A stretch of 64,000 nucleotides of DNA from Vigna angularis (taxonomy: Eukaryota > Streptophyta > Magnoliopsida > Fabales > Fabaceae). Under the pieces are notes generated by a model that saw nothing but the letters and a program-made list of their open reading frames with translations, did no database searches and had not been told where the DNA came from. The translations under genes were made by a program, and so were the position numbers. The stretch is from the NCBI RefSeq assembly GCF_016808095.1, contig NC_068973.1:15930501-15994500 (forward strand), given 5' to 3'. This document shows, one piece after another, positions 1 to 12,207 of the stretch (its first letter is position 1; each line of letters starts with the position of its first letter).

Positions 1-3000
1 ATTTTTTAACACCAATTTTAAATATGTCTATCCAATTCCCTTCAGACGTGTTTCAAAACAATTACCTTGTAATAAGCACTTTTGCAGTTGCATGCTTCCC
101 CATCATAGTGCAGTAATGTAGTGGTGTCTTTCCTTTAGAATCACTAGCATTTACGTCTGCCCCATACTGTAGGAGTAGCTCTACCATTGCAACATCACAA
201 TTTCGGCATGCCAGGTGAAGGACACTAGAACCATCTTGTACATCCTCCTCTGATTGAGTTGAGTTTTCGTATGATGTGTTTGGATCGTTAGTTGAAGAAG
301 CCATGTTGCAAGAAAAGCCTGAACAACAATGCATTATTACTCAAATAGGGCTTTCATCTGCTTTTTAAATTGGCTGGGGATAAGAAGTTCTACCTTGTTC
401 ACGACTAATAGCATTGACATTCACATCTGATTTCACAATGTGTCGGTACACTGCTCTCTTGTCATTGGCATTGATGCTTTCTGCCACCTGTTGTGAAAGG
501 AGATCGTTGTTCTTTACCCGGCAAACAAACACTTTTGCATCATACTGCAAAAACACAAACCATGCATCAACTTCTCTCTCCCAGACATACTTCAACACAA
601 GTTTTTGATCAAAGTTATCTTATGTATAAACATCAAACGCCATGGATATTCATTCCCTTAGGTGCATAAAAGGTTCATTAGTCTTTCTAGCTTATTATTA
701 CCTTTGCATGAATGAACCTCTCCTTTAGTGAAATAGGATCATCATGTGATGGTTTTCTTGCATGAAATAACTTTTTCTGCGGCTTGGATGATCTACATAT
801 TGTAAGATGTATGTTAGTGAAAGTTTAAACACTTAATCCCATCAATCTTAGAAAAACTCACCCATCAGGATTCTCATCTGTTTGTGAAGAACATGATGGT
901 TGCAACAGTTCTTCCCAAACTGAGTTTGCAAAGAGATTCCCCAGTGACTGAAGCATGCTCAAGACAGCTGAATCCCATACTTTTACATCAAGGGTCAGTG
1001 ATCTTACCTATCAAAAAAAAAGAAAGTTGACTCACCTTACTTTTAAGGATTGAAAACAAAAACCCTTTAAGTACTGTACAGAAATTTCACTAAATAGTTC
1101 CTTCAGTTTTTAACCAACAAGAAAAGACAAAAACATGATCAACTCAGAGTTCATTACACTGTAGCATGATCTTCAATTACTTACTTTTGATAAATGTACT
1201 CCAAGATTCCGATGGACACCGGAACATTCAATGCATATGAGGATGCCAAGGTTTAAGGATGCCCAATCTGGATCAGGTTTGCCGCAATCAGCACATTTGT
1301 CATTGCCACCAACTTTCCTAAGAATATCAATTGGCTTTTCACATTTTGTACTTTGCTTATTCTTCTGCAAATCTTCGGATGACATAGAATCCCCATTCAA
1401 TGCTAGATCATCATCTGGACAACCTTTTAACAAAAGAAGCTTGTTGGCAGAGTGACCGTTACCATTTTCTGACACATCAGACTGTCACATTCACGATTAA
1501 TACTGGCATCAGTGGATGCAATTACAAGACTTGTTAAAAAATGGTTTAGGAATACTCAGGCAAGACATTCGTTAATATCTGTGATTGAATGAGTGTGTAA
1601 AGAAAAGGCAAAAAGAAAAGAAATATGATGTACCAGTGTCTGTACACTCAATAAGGAGGCAATTACACCAGTTATCTTTTCCATCCAATCCATCTGATCC
1701 ACAGCATTTTCTGCCTGCATGATGTTGGGTGTGGTGAGAAGATAAAAAGCAAAAGTAGAGGTGAGTAAATGTTGGGAAATGCATACCTGCAATGTGTAAC
1801 TCTTTGAGGGTGAAATAATCCTGAAGCAGAATCTTAAATCCGATTGTTCAGCATCAGACTTGATTGTTGATGTGAGCAGGTTCACTGTGTGACGTGCTAC
1901 ACATTTGTCATCAGGCATGCCTCCATGGTAATGTGAAGAAAGAAGGCGACTCAAAATTCCAGCACTATTATCGGTGGCACAATTTCTGTGTAGGGATGAT
2001 TGATTGCTACACTGATTAAGATCATGATATTAAAATCAGCATTATCACCTGGCTAGTTAGTTAGAGGGTATGGGCCTTGGTTTTAGTTGGATACTTACAT
2101 GTAATCCATTCCATGGTTTACGAAAGTAGTAAAGCATTCCACGACTATCAAGAACAAAGAACCTTCTCTTCCAGTCACCCCTCAAACTTGATGATCGTTT
2201 AGAGAGATACCCTTGTCGAATGATTTGAATCTAAAAGTAGTGCAGATGGGATTCAAAATCCATTCATGTCATTTGGAATTTTTTTTGTAGTTTTTTTCTG
2301 AGTGAGACATTATCATGAGCTTAGATAGATACCTTTCCATTTTCGGCAGACTCTGTTATAGCATCTGCCACTTTATTAGATATCCTTGAAAAAGGATGCA
2401 CTGGATTCCCATCTCTAGTGGGAGAAATGTAAGGGCCAGTCAAGGACATCATGCTTTCTTGATGAACATGTTTTTTGTACTCCAGCATTCTTTCACAAAG
2501 ACGAATCTGCTCTTCATTGTAACTTTCTCTTGCCTTTTGCGTATAAGCCAAAACCTACAAAATATCAGATAAATATTACATTCATAATAAATCTGGAATG
2601 CTAATAATATTTTTAAATCCACAATTCTTCTCAACGTGTCACTTACACTACTATACTTAGCATTTTGAATGTATCTTACTAGCCTTCATATAATCAAAGA
2701 AAATTACCTACATGTTAATAAAATTACATGGAAAAGTGATTCTTTTTAAGTTTCTGATTCGATTTAAAGTTGAAGCAACTCCAGGTAAATGTTATGCTAG
2801 ATAAAAATCACTTAGAAAGTGTGTTTCCTAAAGTTACAAGATAAGTTTAGAGTAAATAGAAAAACCTCGACAATGAAAGGCTCCAGCTCATGTAATAACT
2901 GATATCCCTGCAAAAGGGAAAGAAATTTTAGAAACTTTACAAGTGCAATATTTCATATTGAAAACGCCAATGCCATATATAACTGCGTCATATACCTGTC

Positions 3001-6000
3001 GATAATATCGAAGATGAGCATCCATAACACCAGTGACAGCCTCCAAAAATTCAAACCTCTTCTTGGCCTCAACATTATGAAGAGCACTAACCTAGAAAAC
3101 AAGATGAAATGTGGTAAGAACTTTATTTATTCATTCCATAATATTCAAAAGCAGCATATCTTGCTCAACTAAGATTACCAGATTGAAACGAGATTCCTCA
3201 AAGGAGGTTCTTGCATTGTGCAATTCCTGGAATGTCTCTCTACCAAATTAGATTGAAAAAATAATGGTAACCCATGATAAGCTAAGACAATATTCATGAA
3301 TGAAAATGCCAAAAAAAAGCTACATGACCCACCTCTTCTACGACAGTGGCAACATCAATCTTAGTGCTTTTTCTCAGTGACATAAACTTCTCACGTGCCT
3401 GTTGAATAAAATCAACGTTGTATTTGTGTTACGATCAAGAGTCAGAGGTCAATGAACTTTTAACAGATTGTGTTATCTAATTTGTTTTAAAAACGCCATG
3501 AATTTCTTCTTCCCAAGGAAAAACTTGTGTTGATCATGACATGACTTGTACATTCACTAGAAGGGTAGGGAAAACATGGAAGCAAAAAACATTACATTGT
3601 GCAATTTTTTTAAAGCTATTTAGAAGCACCTGATCATGTACAATGGAAGCTTTCTCAAATCGCCTTCGAGCTTCCTGCAAGCAACAGATAAAACATCGAC
3701 GATGAAAAAAGTCGTTTGAAGGAAAACAAATGTTTGGCTGAACATAAGAAAATCAACTCTCAGAAGCATTATCCTTTTTGAAGGTTGTCAAATTTTAAAA
3801 CTGAGTTCCATCATCAGAGGTAGCTTTTAATTCAGTGTTCCTTGTTTTAAGTTTTTCCTTATATATAGTCCTTGTTAAAGTGTAAGGCGAATTCTTTAGA
3901 AAATGTAATATAAATTCTAGAATAGTGTAAAAAAACCTAAGATAGGAAGAAGAAAATAAAAAACATTCTATATAAGAAAAAATCTAGAATATTTTACATA
4001 AATAAATTGTGACTAGTACTTTTTAAAAATATCTGAGTCTATAAATACTCATGTACTCTACCATTTGATGTAAGACAACATTTACCATAACTAAGACAAC
4101 TACAAAATACACTTCTTTCACATTCTACTATTTTCACATTTGCTCTACCTCATCAACTATTTCTTTCACAACCTTAAAATACTAGCAGTGGTATCAAAGC
4201 TAAGTTTGGTCATCTACTGGGCGTAGATAAATTTTTTCAACTACCTCAAACAAAACTATAACTCCATTCTATATTACTTCCAAAATATTTTCTCAACCCA
4301 TGACAACTACCAATCAAACATGACCAATTCCAATACCTATTTTCGCAGGAGAAAATTATGATTTTTGGAGTATCAAAATGAAAACATTCTTTCGCTCTCA
4401 AGATTTATGGGACATTATAGAAGAAGGATTCACTATTCTAAAAGACACCTTTACTCTTACTACAACTTAGAAGGAGTTGAAGGAAATAAGCAAAAGGATT
4501 CAAGGGATTTATTTGCTCTTCAACAAGCAGTAGATGACACAATTTTTCCAAGAATAATTGGTGCCACAGGTGTAAAGCAAGCTTGGAAATAATATAAGAG
4601 GACTTTTAAAGAAGTGATGAGATACGCAATGTTAAACTTCATTCTCTAACACGAGAGTTTAAATTAATAAGAATGAAAGAATTTGAGATCATTAAAGACT
4701 ACTATTCTAGAATAAAAGAAAACAGTTAGTCAGATGAGAGTCTATGGAGAAAATATTCTTGACAAAAATATCGTTGAGAAAATTTTAATTTCTATTTCCC
4801 AAAAATATAATGCAATCGCAACTACGATTAAACAAACACAAGATTTGGCTACACTGTTAGTAACACAACTAATGGGCTCTCTTGAAGCTTATGAACAAGG
4901 ATTGAAAAGGCGGGAAGAAGACTCAATCGAAAATGTCTTTCAATTAAAACTAAAGTTACGGTCTTAGAATAAGGAATATAAAGGAAACAAAAGTACATGA
5001 GAAATTTCTACAAATAAAGAAAATTCTAGAAGCTCCTCTATGACTTGTCAAGGAAAATATTATCCATCTGACATCTGTAAAAAGACAAGTCACTTGAAAA
5101 AAGATTGTTGGCGTCTTGGAAAACTATATTGTCAATACTGCAAGAAATTCTTACGGAAGAACATAATTAGGAAAAAATCTTATTCTATGTCAATCAATAA
5201 TTTCCTAGTGGTGAAGGAAGTTGGTACTTGGATAGTGGATGCAGCAATCACATAGCGAAATATCAAAGCATCTTTAAAGACATTGATAAATTTGTCAATG
5301 TCAAAGTTCGACTAAGAAATGACAGCACAGTGGAGTCTCGAGGCAAATGAACTATCATGGTGGAGACAAACAAAGGTACAAAATTCATCAAGGACGTTTT
5401 ACTAGTTCCCAATCTTAAAGAGAATCTTTTAAGTATTGGCTAAATGATGGAGAATGGATATGCTCTTCACTTTGAGAAAGATACATGCAAACATTATGAT
5501 AGTAGAAGGATAAAAATTGGCCAAGTAAAAGTGGAGAAGAGATATAGAAGCTTTCATATAAGCTTCAAACCTAGAACTAATATTGCATGAAGGTAGAAGT
5601 TGATGACTCATGCCTTTGGCATAGGAGATTTGATCACTTCAACACACATTCCTTAAAGCTTTTATATAAAAAAAAAACATGATGAGAGATCTTCCATACT
5701 TGAAGAAGAATAATGAATCATGTGAAGGATGTCTCCTCGACAAACAACACCAATTACAATTCTCGACAAACAAAGCATGAAGAGAAAAAGACTTATTGGA
5801 ATTGATTCATACTGATGTCTGTGGACCAATAAGGACGCCTTCACATCACAAGAATAGGTATTTCATCATCTTTATTGATGACTTCTCTAGAATGACATGG
5901 GTCTATTTCTTAAAGGCAAAGTCAGAAGTTTTCGGAGTATTCAAGAAATTCATGGCCCTTATTGAGAAGCAAAGTGGAAAACAAATAAAAGTACTTATAA

Positions 6001-9000
6001 GTGATTGTGACAAGGAATACACATCACACGAGTTTGACCAATTCTTCGAAGATGAAGGCAAAGAATGACAAATTACAGTCACATATACTCCACAACAAAA
6101 TGATGTGTCAGAGAGAAAGAATCGCACAATCATGGAGATGGCAAGATCAATGCTAAAAGAGAAAAGTATGCCTAACACTTTTTTGGGCTGAAACAGTTTA
6201 CACTGCAATTTTCATTCTAAATATATGTCCAATTAAGACAGTCTAAGACAAGATTCCTATTGAAGCTTGGAGTGGAAGATCATCAACTAAACACCTCCAA
6301 GTATTTGGATCTATCTGCTACATACATGTTCCTTATCAAAGGAGGCACAACCTTGAAGACAAGACTATACGAGAAATATTCTTAGGATATAACACACAGT
6401 CAAAAGGCTATCGAGTCTACAACTTAAAAATAAAAAAACTCATCATTAGTCAAGATGTTGAAGTTGATGAAAATGCTTCTTGAAATTAGGAAGGAGAAAA
6501 AGTTTTTAAAAGCAACATTTTAGTTTCAGTGCAACAGTCTCAAGAAGAAATTCAATAAGAGGTAGAAGATTTGGGTGCGCTTTGTCCACCTCTACAACAA
6601 CAAAAGCAAGATTCTTCACCTGAATCCAACCCTAGAAGAGTAAGATCTTTGGTAGTTATATACGAAACTTGAAATATGGTCATGATTAAGCTTAACTATT
6701 ATGAAAAAGCATCAAAGTAAGAAGAATGAGTCTAGGGTATGGAAGAATAGATTAGAATGATTGAGAAGAATAACACTTGGGAGCTCGTACATTGCTTTCA
6801 TGGAAAAGATATCATTGGAGTGAAATGGTTATATAAAACAAAGCTCAATTATGATGGAACCATATAAAAGCACAAAGCAAGATTGGTTGTTAAAGGCTAC
6901 TCATAGCAACCAGGAATCGACTACAATGTGACATTTGCTTCAGTTGCTTGCTTAGATACAATTAGAGTTTTAATAGCTCTAGCAGCACAAAAAGGATGAA
7001 ACATCTATTAATTGGATGTCAAATTAACATTTATAAATGGAGTGCTCGAAGAGGAGATTTATGTTGAACAACCACAAGGCTTCATTAACAAAGGCAATGA
7101 AGGAAAAGTACTAAGACTAAAAAAAGCCTTATACAACCTAAAGCAAGCTCTTCGAGCATGATATTATAACAAGATTGATCAATACTTCATCGATCAAGGA
7201 TTCAAGAGGAGCAAGAGTGAACAGACACTATATATTAAGACACAAGGTCAGTATCATCTCATTGTCTCCCTATATGTCGATGATCTTATCTATATAGGAA
7301 ACAATATATAGATGATGAAAGAATTTAAAGAAGACATGATGAAGACATTTGAGATTACCGACCTTGACTAGATGAACTATTTCCTTGGTATATAGGTGAA
7401 ACAACAAAAAGAACATATATTTATCTCTCAAAAGAAATATATTGAAGCTCTACTAAAGAAGTTCAAGATGAATGATTATAAATCTGTCACTACTCTGTTA
7501 GTGGTAACGAGAAGCTACAAAAATATGATGCAACACAAGAAGCATATGCATCACGCTATAGGAGTTTGATTGGAAGTATCCTGTATTTCATAACCACATG
7601 AGACATTGTGATTGCTACAAGTCTTCTATTCATGCAAAATCAAAGTCAGATTCATTATGGGATAGGAAAAATAATTTTAAGATATCTAGAAGGCACAAAG
7701 GAGTTCGGTATATGGTACAAAATCATGATTAACTCAAGGATGATTGGTTACACAGATAGTGATCAGGCATGATCAATGAATGACATAAAAAGTATGTCAA
7801 GATACGTTTTTTCACCAGGATAAGGTATTTTATCTTGGTCATCAAAGAAGCAAGCAACTGTGGCACTATCAACAGCAGAAGCAGAGTATGTAGAACCTGC
7901 TAAAACCATGAGTCAAGCAATATGGCTACGAAATATGCTTGAAGAAATGGGTGAGCCACAAGATGGACCGACTATTATATATTGTGACAACAAATCAACA
8001 ATAGCAATAACAAAAAATCCAGTCCATCATCAAAGAACAAAACACATAGCCATTAAATACCACTTCATTCGAGATGAAGGGACAACTAAACAAATTTGAC
8101 TCAAGTACTGTCCAAATGAAGACCAAATTGGAGATATTTTATGAAGGTGTTACCAAGACCAAGATTTAAGCTACTACGCACAATGCTTGGAGTTACTAAA
8201 TTTGAATCAAGTAGGAGTACTAAAGTGTAATGCAAATTCTAGAAGAATATAGAAAATCTTAAATATATGAAAATTTAATACAAATTCTAGAATATTGTAA
8301 AAAAACCTAAGATATATGAAGAAGAAAATCAAGAATATTTTACATAGGTAAAAATCTAGAACATTCCACATAAATGGCTTTCTAGAAAAATATATGAGTT
8401 TATAAATACTTACGTACTCTACCATGTGATATAGGACAACAACTACCACGACGAAAACAACTACAAAATACACTTTTTCTAACTATTACTTTCACATTCT
8501 ACTATTTTCACATTTTTTTTCTACTCCATCAACTATTCTTTTCACAGCCTCAAACTACTAACACTGTTATAATGAAGTTATTCCATCATAGTCACAATTT
8601 CATTATTTTCAAGTTATTAATTTTTCTTAGTGAACCAATAAAATATTAACATTCTCCACAGTAATAATTATATTTAAAACATTTAAAAATTTCTTGTACT
8701 CAATAAGTACCTTGACATCTAGGATATCCACGTTTAGCATGTTCAGTAATCGGTCATTTAGCATGTGCTCCGCCTAAGAAAGCCACATTAGAAGTAGAGT
8801 CAGTTTAGCATTCACAATTATAACAACTCTTTCTGTACTATAAAATCTCAAGAAAAGGGAATTTTTCAACTATATTATCTAGTCTAAGCAAATTTTAAAA
8901 AAGGCATAGATAAAAAATATGAACCAGAAGAAACCGTTAACTCATTAAACACATAACAGAAGCTCAGAAACTGTTATAATGATGTGTGCGAGAAAACCAA

Positions 9001-10189
9001 AGTTTCACCACTCGTGGCAACAATGGACAAATCATTACCTGTGACCGAAGAACTTCCTTATGTGTACCCATTTCTCTAAATGCAATAGCAAATTTGGTCA
9101 TAACTGGTCCTGATATGAAATAAAATATTTTGTCATTGTATATTCAAAGAAAGCATAATATAGAGATATCATGCTGTGTATATACATCCAGTAACAATAA
9201 ATGACTTGTTATTCTCAACCTAAATTTTCATGCTAGCTCAGGGCCAGTTTATAACTCAAGAAATAACCTCAAAAAGTACAAGCAGCAAGCATATCTATAT
9301 AGGTTTACTTAGAAGCTTATTTTATAAAGAAAACAAGACTTACCTCCCAAAGTTACAAATAGAGGATCATTATGCCCTCCTCCAAAATTTTCAAGGGCGC
9401 TTGCAAATGCAATATCTCCATCATATGCATCTCCAATCCCTTCCCTGTTTATCATAAATATAATAGTAATTACTTGACACAAAAATTCATATACTTACAA
9501 AATACTGATCATTAATTAAACTAATTTATACAAGTGCACAAGACATATACAAAAGTTTCTGGAGTTATTATATATTCAGAACTATCTTGCTGTTTGAGAC
9601 TTGAGGTTTGACAAAAATCATTCCAGATTTAAAGTTCCAACATGCCCTAAAGATGAACAAGTTCAGGTATAAAAGAGGTTTTGACATTTCTTGTATTGAT
9701 ATTGAAGTATCATCAAGTATGGGCTTTCTTAGGAGAGAAATATCCTACGATTACTACGTATTCAATTAGTAACACATACATAAAAAATTAACAAAAACAA
9801 TGGTATGGAAAACCCACGTGTACTTTCGAGATCCTTTGTAGAACTTGAAACATCTCGAGCGTAACGATTCTGCACTCTCTTCCATGCACTGAAGCTGCAT
9901 AATATCAACACCCGTTCATTTCAAGAACATGCACCACCATACTAACCATAACCACATATATATAAAAGGACAAATATATATTGACCCTTCTAAAAATCAA
10001 CGAATGAATAAACCATGCAAATAAACAACATTGCGTAACAGGAACGTATCAACACAACACCAACATTGTTCTTTAATATGTATATTTTTTTTCAAGAATC
10101 TTGTGATAGATACTGTAAGGGTGAAAGAACAAACAGAACAGAACCTGTTGCCGGAACATGGGCGAGTCATTGAGTTTTGAGAAATCCAT
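1..10189 (-). CDS. ARF GTPase-activating protein, BAR-PH-ArfGAP-ankyrin class (AGD1/AGD3-like), 3' end off the left edge
   Basis: ArfGAPs of this class stimulate GTP hydrolysis on ARF GTPases in vesicle traffic; the plant members are AGD1-4 (AGD3 is SCARFACE/VAN3, needed for vein continuity). Exons (low..high, minus strand): 10145-10189, 9818-9894, 9344-9444, 9039-9109, 8711-8773, 3630-3674, 3333-3398, 3179-3226, 2996-3091, 2866-2907, 2333-2554, 2099-2230, 1787-2011, 1634-1714, 1185-1481, 862-1007, 702-792, 394-544, 66-318. They join in frame to about 750 residues; full family members are about 770-830. The BAR domain covers residues 1-220 and PH about 294-430 (starts near [10 protein letters not shown]). 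The ArfGAP zinc finger is C501-x2-C504-x16-C521-x2-C524 with the expected arginine finger R529 (CSGVHRNLG). One full ankyrin repeat and the start of another are visible at about 694-750. The start is ATG at 10189 ([15 protein letters not shown]). Intron 5 is 5.0 kb because of a copia insertion. The final exon(s) are outside the window. Assignment to the class is firm; which paralogue is uncertain. Confidence 0.93.
3881..4187 (+). repeat. 5' LTR of the copia element
   Basis: It begins TGTAAGGCGAATTC and ends ACTAGCA, and aligns along its length with 8226-8563. Shared blocks include TGTAAAAAAACCTAAGAT, CTACAAAATACACTT and the terminal ACTA(G/A)CA. TCTAGAA-type motifs recur inside it. Confidence 0.85.
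4189..4200 (+). other. Primer binding site, initiator Met tRNA type
   Basis: TGGTATCAAAGC lies one base after the 5' LTR. It differs by one base from the usual plant LTR-element site TGGTATCAGAGC, which is present intact at 56813 in the gypsy element. Confidence 0.8.
4301..8099 (+). pseudogene. Copia gag-pol pseudogene
   Basis: The gag start (about 4301-4960) retains the [13 protein letters not shown] signature of copia gag polyproteins. The integrase core is readable at 5796-6200 ([26 protein letters not shown]). Reverse transcriptase lies at about 6750-7500 ([11 protein letters not shown], the [10 protein letters not shown] active-site block, then YFLGI). RNase H is at 7860-8099 (STAEAEYV, the DNKSTIAI region, [12 protein letters not shown]). 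Integrase and RNase H share a frame. Many in-frame stops interrupt it, mostly TAG, TGA and TAA at positions where the family has Trp or Gln codons. The element is certainly non-coding now. Confidence 0.88.
8226..8563 (+). repeat. 3' LTR of the copia element
   Basis: It begins TGTAATGCAAATTC and ends ACTAACA. It is about 30 bp longer than the 5' LTR because of small indels. It is followed by ordinary intron sequence up to the splice donor at 8710. Confidence 0.85.
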
Positions 10190-10600
10190 TTCCCGAAAAT
10201 AATAAGGATTAATATGAATATTCTTGTCTTTTTTTTATTTTGTCGTTCTTCTGTCTTGTTATTTTGTTTTCAGGAGAAGTCCTATTGTAATAGTTGGAGA
10301 GACGAAAGAAGAACAACAAAAGAAGGAACAGGTATTTTTTGTTTAGTTTTTGTCAAGATTAATGTTATTTAGAGAGCGCAATTGAAGGTTTGAAGTTGTG
10401 GTTAGGGATTTGCACATGTGGCTCCAAAGCTCATCTGGCTCTTATGTTTCTTTCTCCATCTAGTCACACCCTGTCACACTCAAACAACTGGTTTCCAACT
10501 CTAACCGTTTATATATTTTCCTTCAATAGGGGTCATTCCACCCTGCCTTTTGTCTCACCTTTCAAAAATATATAAAAAATTAGGCTAAACAACCTTTTGC
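10190..10600 (-). promoter_or_regulatory. Probable 5' leader and promoter of the ArfGAP gene
   Basis: This is the 400 bp upstream of the ATG at 10189. A TATATAAA on the minus strand (10508-10515) is the best TATA-box candidate and would give a leader of roughly 290 bases. No transcript evidence is available, a leader intron cannot be excluded, and the AT-rich background makes chance TATA matches common. The short plus-strand open frame at 10390-10575 looks like chance. Confidence 0.25.
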
Positions 10601-12207
10601 TACATATCATTATTTTTTATTTTTTATTTTTTATTTCTTTTTTTCCTGATTTGATCTTTACTAAATTTTAAAATTCAGTTTTCCATATTCAAATTTATAT
10701 GGTCAGTGAAGATAATTACTTCTTTCCTTCAAGTAAAAGGTAAAAGTATAATTATAACTATTCTTATCATTTTTATTTTAATAACAAAGATCATTTTCAA
10801 TACATAAAATGTACTTTTTTTTCTTAATATTGAGATAACATATTCAAATCAATCGGGTTTAAATCTAATTGCTAATTATACTTTTAGTTAGAATAATTAT
10901 AGATTAATCTATATTTAATTTAATATTGAGTTAAATATGTTTTTAGTTTTTAAAAAATTGGATTTTATTTTTATTGTAAACATTCAATATTTTTATTTTT
11001 AAACTTTATTAATGAATGTAGTCCTATTAATTACCAAACGATATTAAATGTTTGCTTATATGACAAATGGTAGTGTGTATATGCTATGTATGTCCATGTG
11101 ACTTGGCATGTGTGTTTCTGGCATTGCTCCCTCTCTCCCTCTAATTCTCCTTCCTTAATTTTATATAACCTCTCATCTCTCCTAGTAAATTTCTAATTTA
11201 TAGTTGTTTTTGTTTTGATTTTGGTTTTGTGAAATTTTCCATTTTCCTTTTCAGTATTCAATTCTTACTTCTCCACTAAAGCTCTTTCGGAGGGAATATA
11301 CCACCTCTATCTTTGACCAAATTCTCTCCAACCTCCACGAGGACTTTCCAGAATCCTCCTTTATCTCCCTCAACTTCTGCAAATACTACAAGAAAGTAAT
11401 GCATTTACAACAAAATAACCGCTAGCTAAACTCTTGTTGATCCCTCGCAAAATATGATAGGTAGCTAATCAGTGAGAAATTATTCCCTCACTATTTCTTG
11501 CAATTTTCATAGCAAATCCATCTCTAAATACTCGCTAATGAATTAAAGAGAACATGTTAATTTCCTCGCTAGTTAGGTACAAAAGTTGTTTGTTAATTTG
11601 GAATTGTAGAAAATTCTAAGTTATTTCCTATAAAATATGTAATATTCTCTAGCTTCTTCATCACTAATTTTCTTTAACCGTGGGTCTTGTCTCACTTCAG
11701 CATTAACTAAATCGACATCCTGCGAAAATGATTTGGATAACACATAGTTTTGGTTCTCTCAATTTTGCTTCTTCACATTTTCATGATAAGGCGTTTGCCC
11801 CTTATTAACTATGCACACTTTTTATACTATTTCAAATGTGTATCCCAATATGTTATAGGTTGTGTATTGAGTGAGGATTCTAAGAATGAGATTATCATTA
11901 CTCTATAAATATTGGACTCACATAAATAAAGATATTAACTGATGAGAGTCGATGAAGGTTCTTGTGATGTAGCTTACCATGTGAAAAATAACTATCTGAT
12001 TGGTCACAAGAAATTTATCATTTCATAGGGGAGGATTTAGTTTCCCGGCATGTGTGTTAGTATGTGAAATAAATTCAAGACATGTGTTATTGCTTTGTTA
12101 TATGTATGATGAGAATGTAATTACTTTCAAGGAAAAAAAATACTACATTGAGAGGTTGTAGGTTGTGCATAGAATGAGAATTATGGGAATGAGGTTATCA
12201 TTACTCT
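10600..12207. other. Intergenic, AT-rich, with a coding-like scrap and a CACTA-like terminus
   Basis: No gene can be supported. At 11272-11401 one plus-strand frame reads like protein (FRREYTTSIFDQILSNLHED) and is richer in C than its surroundings; I do not recognise it. It ends at TACTACAAGAAAGT, one base away from the CACTACAAGAAA start common in CACTA transposons. The following 200 bp contain repeated CGCTA/TCGCTA motifs, which would suit a subterminal region. No partner end was found. Confidence 0.3.

Larger units (their letters stand above)
3881..8563 (+). mobile_element. Degenerate Ty1/copia LTR retrotransposon inside intron 5 of the ArfGAP gene
   Basis: The 4.68-kb element is bounded by similar LTRs (3881-4187 and 8226-8563), each starting TG and ending CA. 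A primer binding site complementary to initiator Met tRNA (TGGTATCAAAGC, 4189-4200) follows the 5' LTR, and a purine-rich stretch precedes the 3' LTR. The domain order gag, integrase, reverse transcriptase, RNase H is that of copia, not gypsy. The element lies antisense to the host gene. The two LTRs differ at many sites and by small indels, and the coding region has many stops, so the insertion is old. The 5-bp flanks (TAAAG and CTGTT) do not match, so the target duplication has eroded or the boundary is off by a few bases. Confidence 0.9.

Noticed and set aside
1556..1954. 132-codon minus-strand frame as an independent protein
   Set aside because: It runs through exons 13 and 14 of the ArfGAP gene and the intron between them.
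3871..8568. A perfect 5-bp target duplication for the copia element
   Set aside because: The flanks TAAAG and CTGTT do not match at the TG...CA boundaries; the similar CTTGTT/CTGTT pairing would need non-canonical LTR ends.
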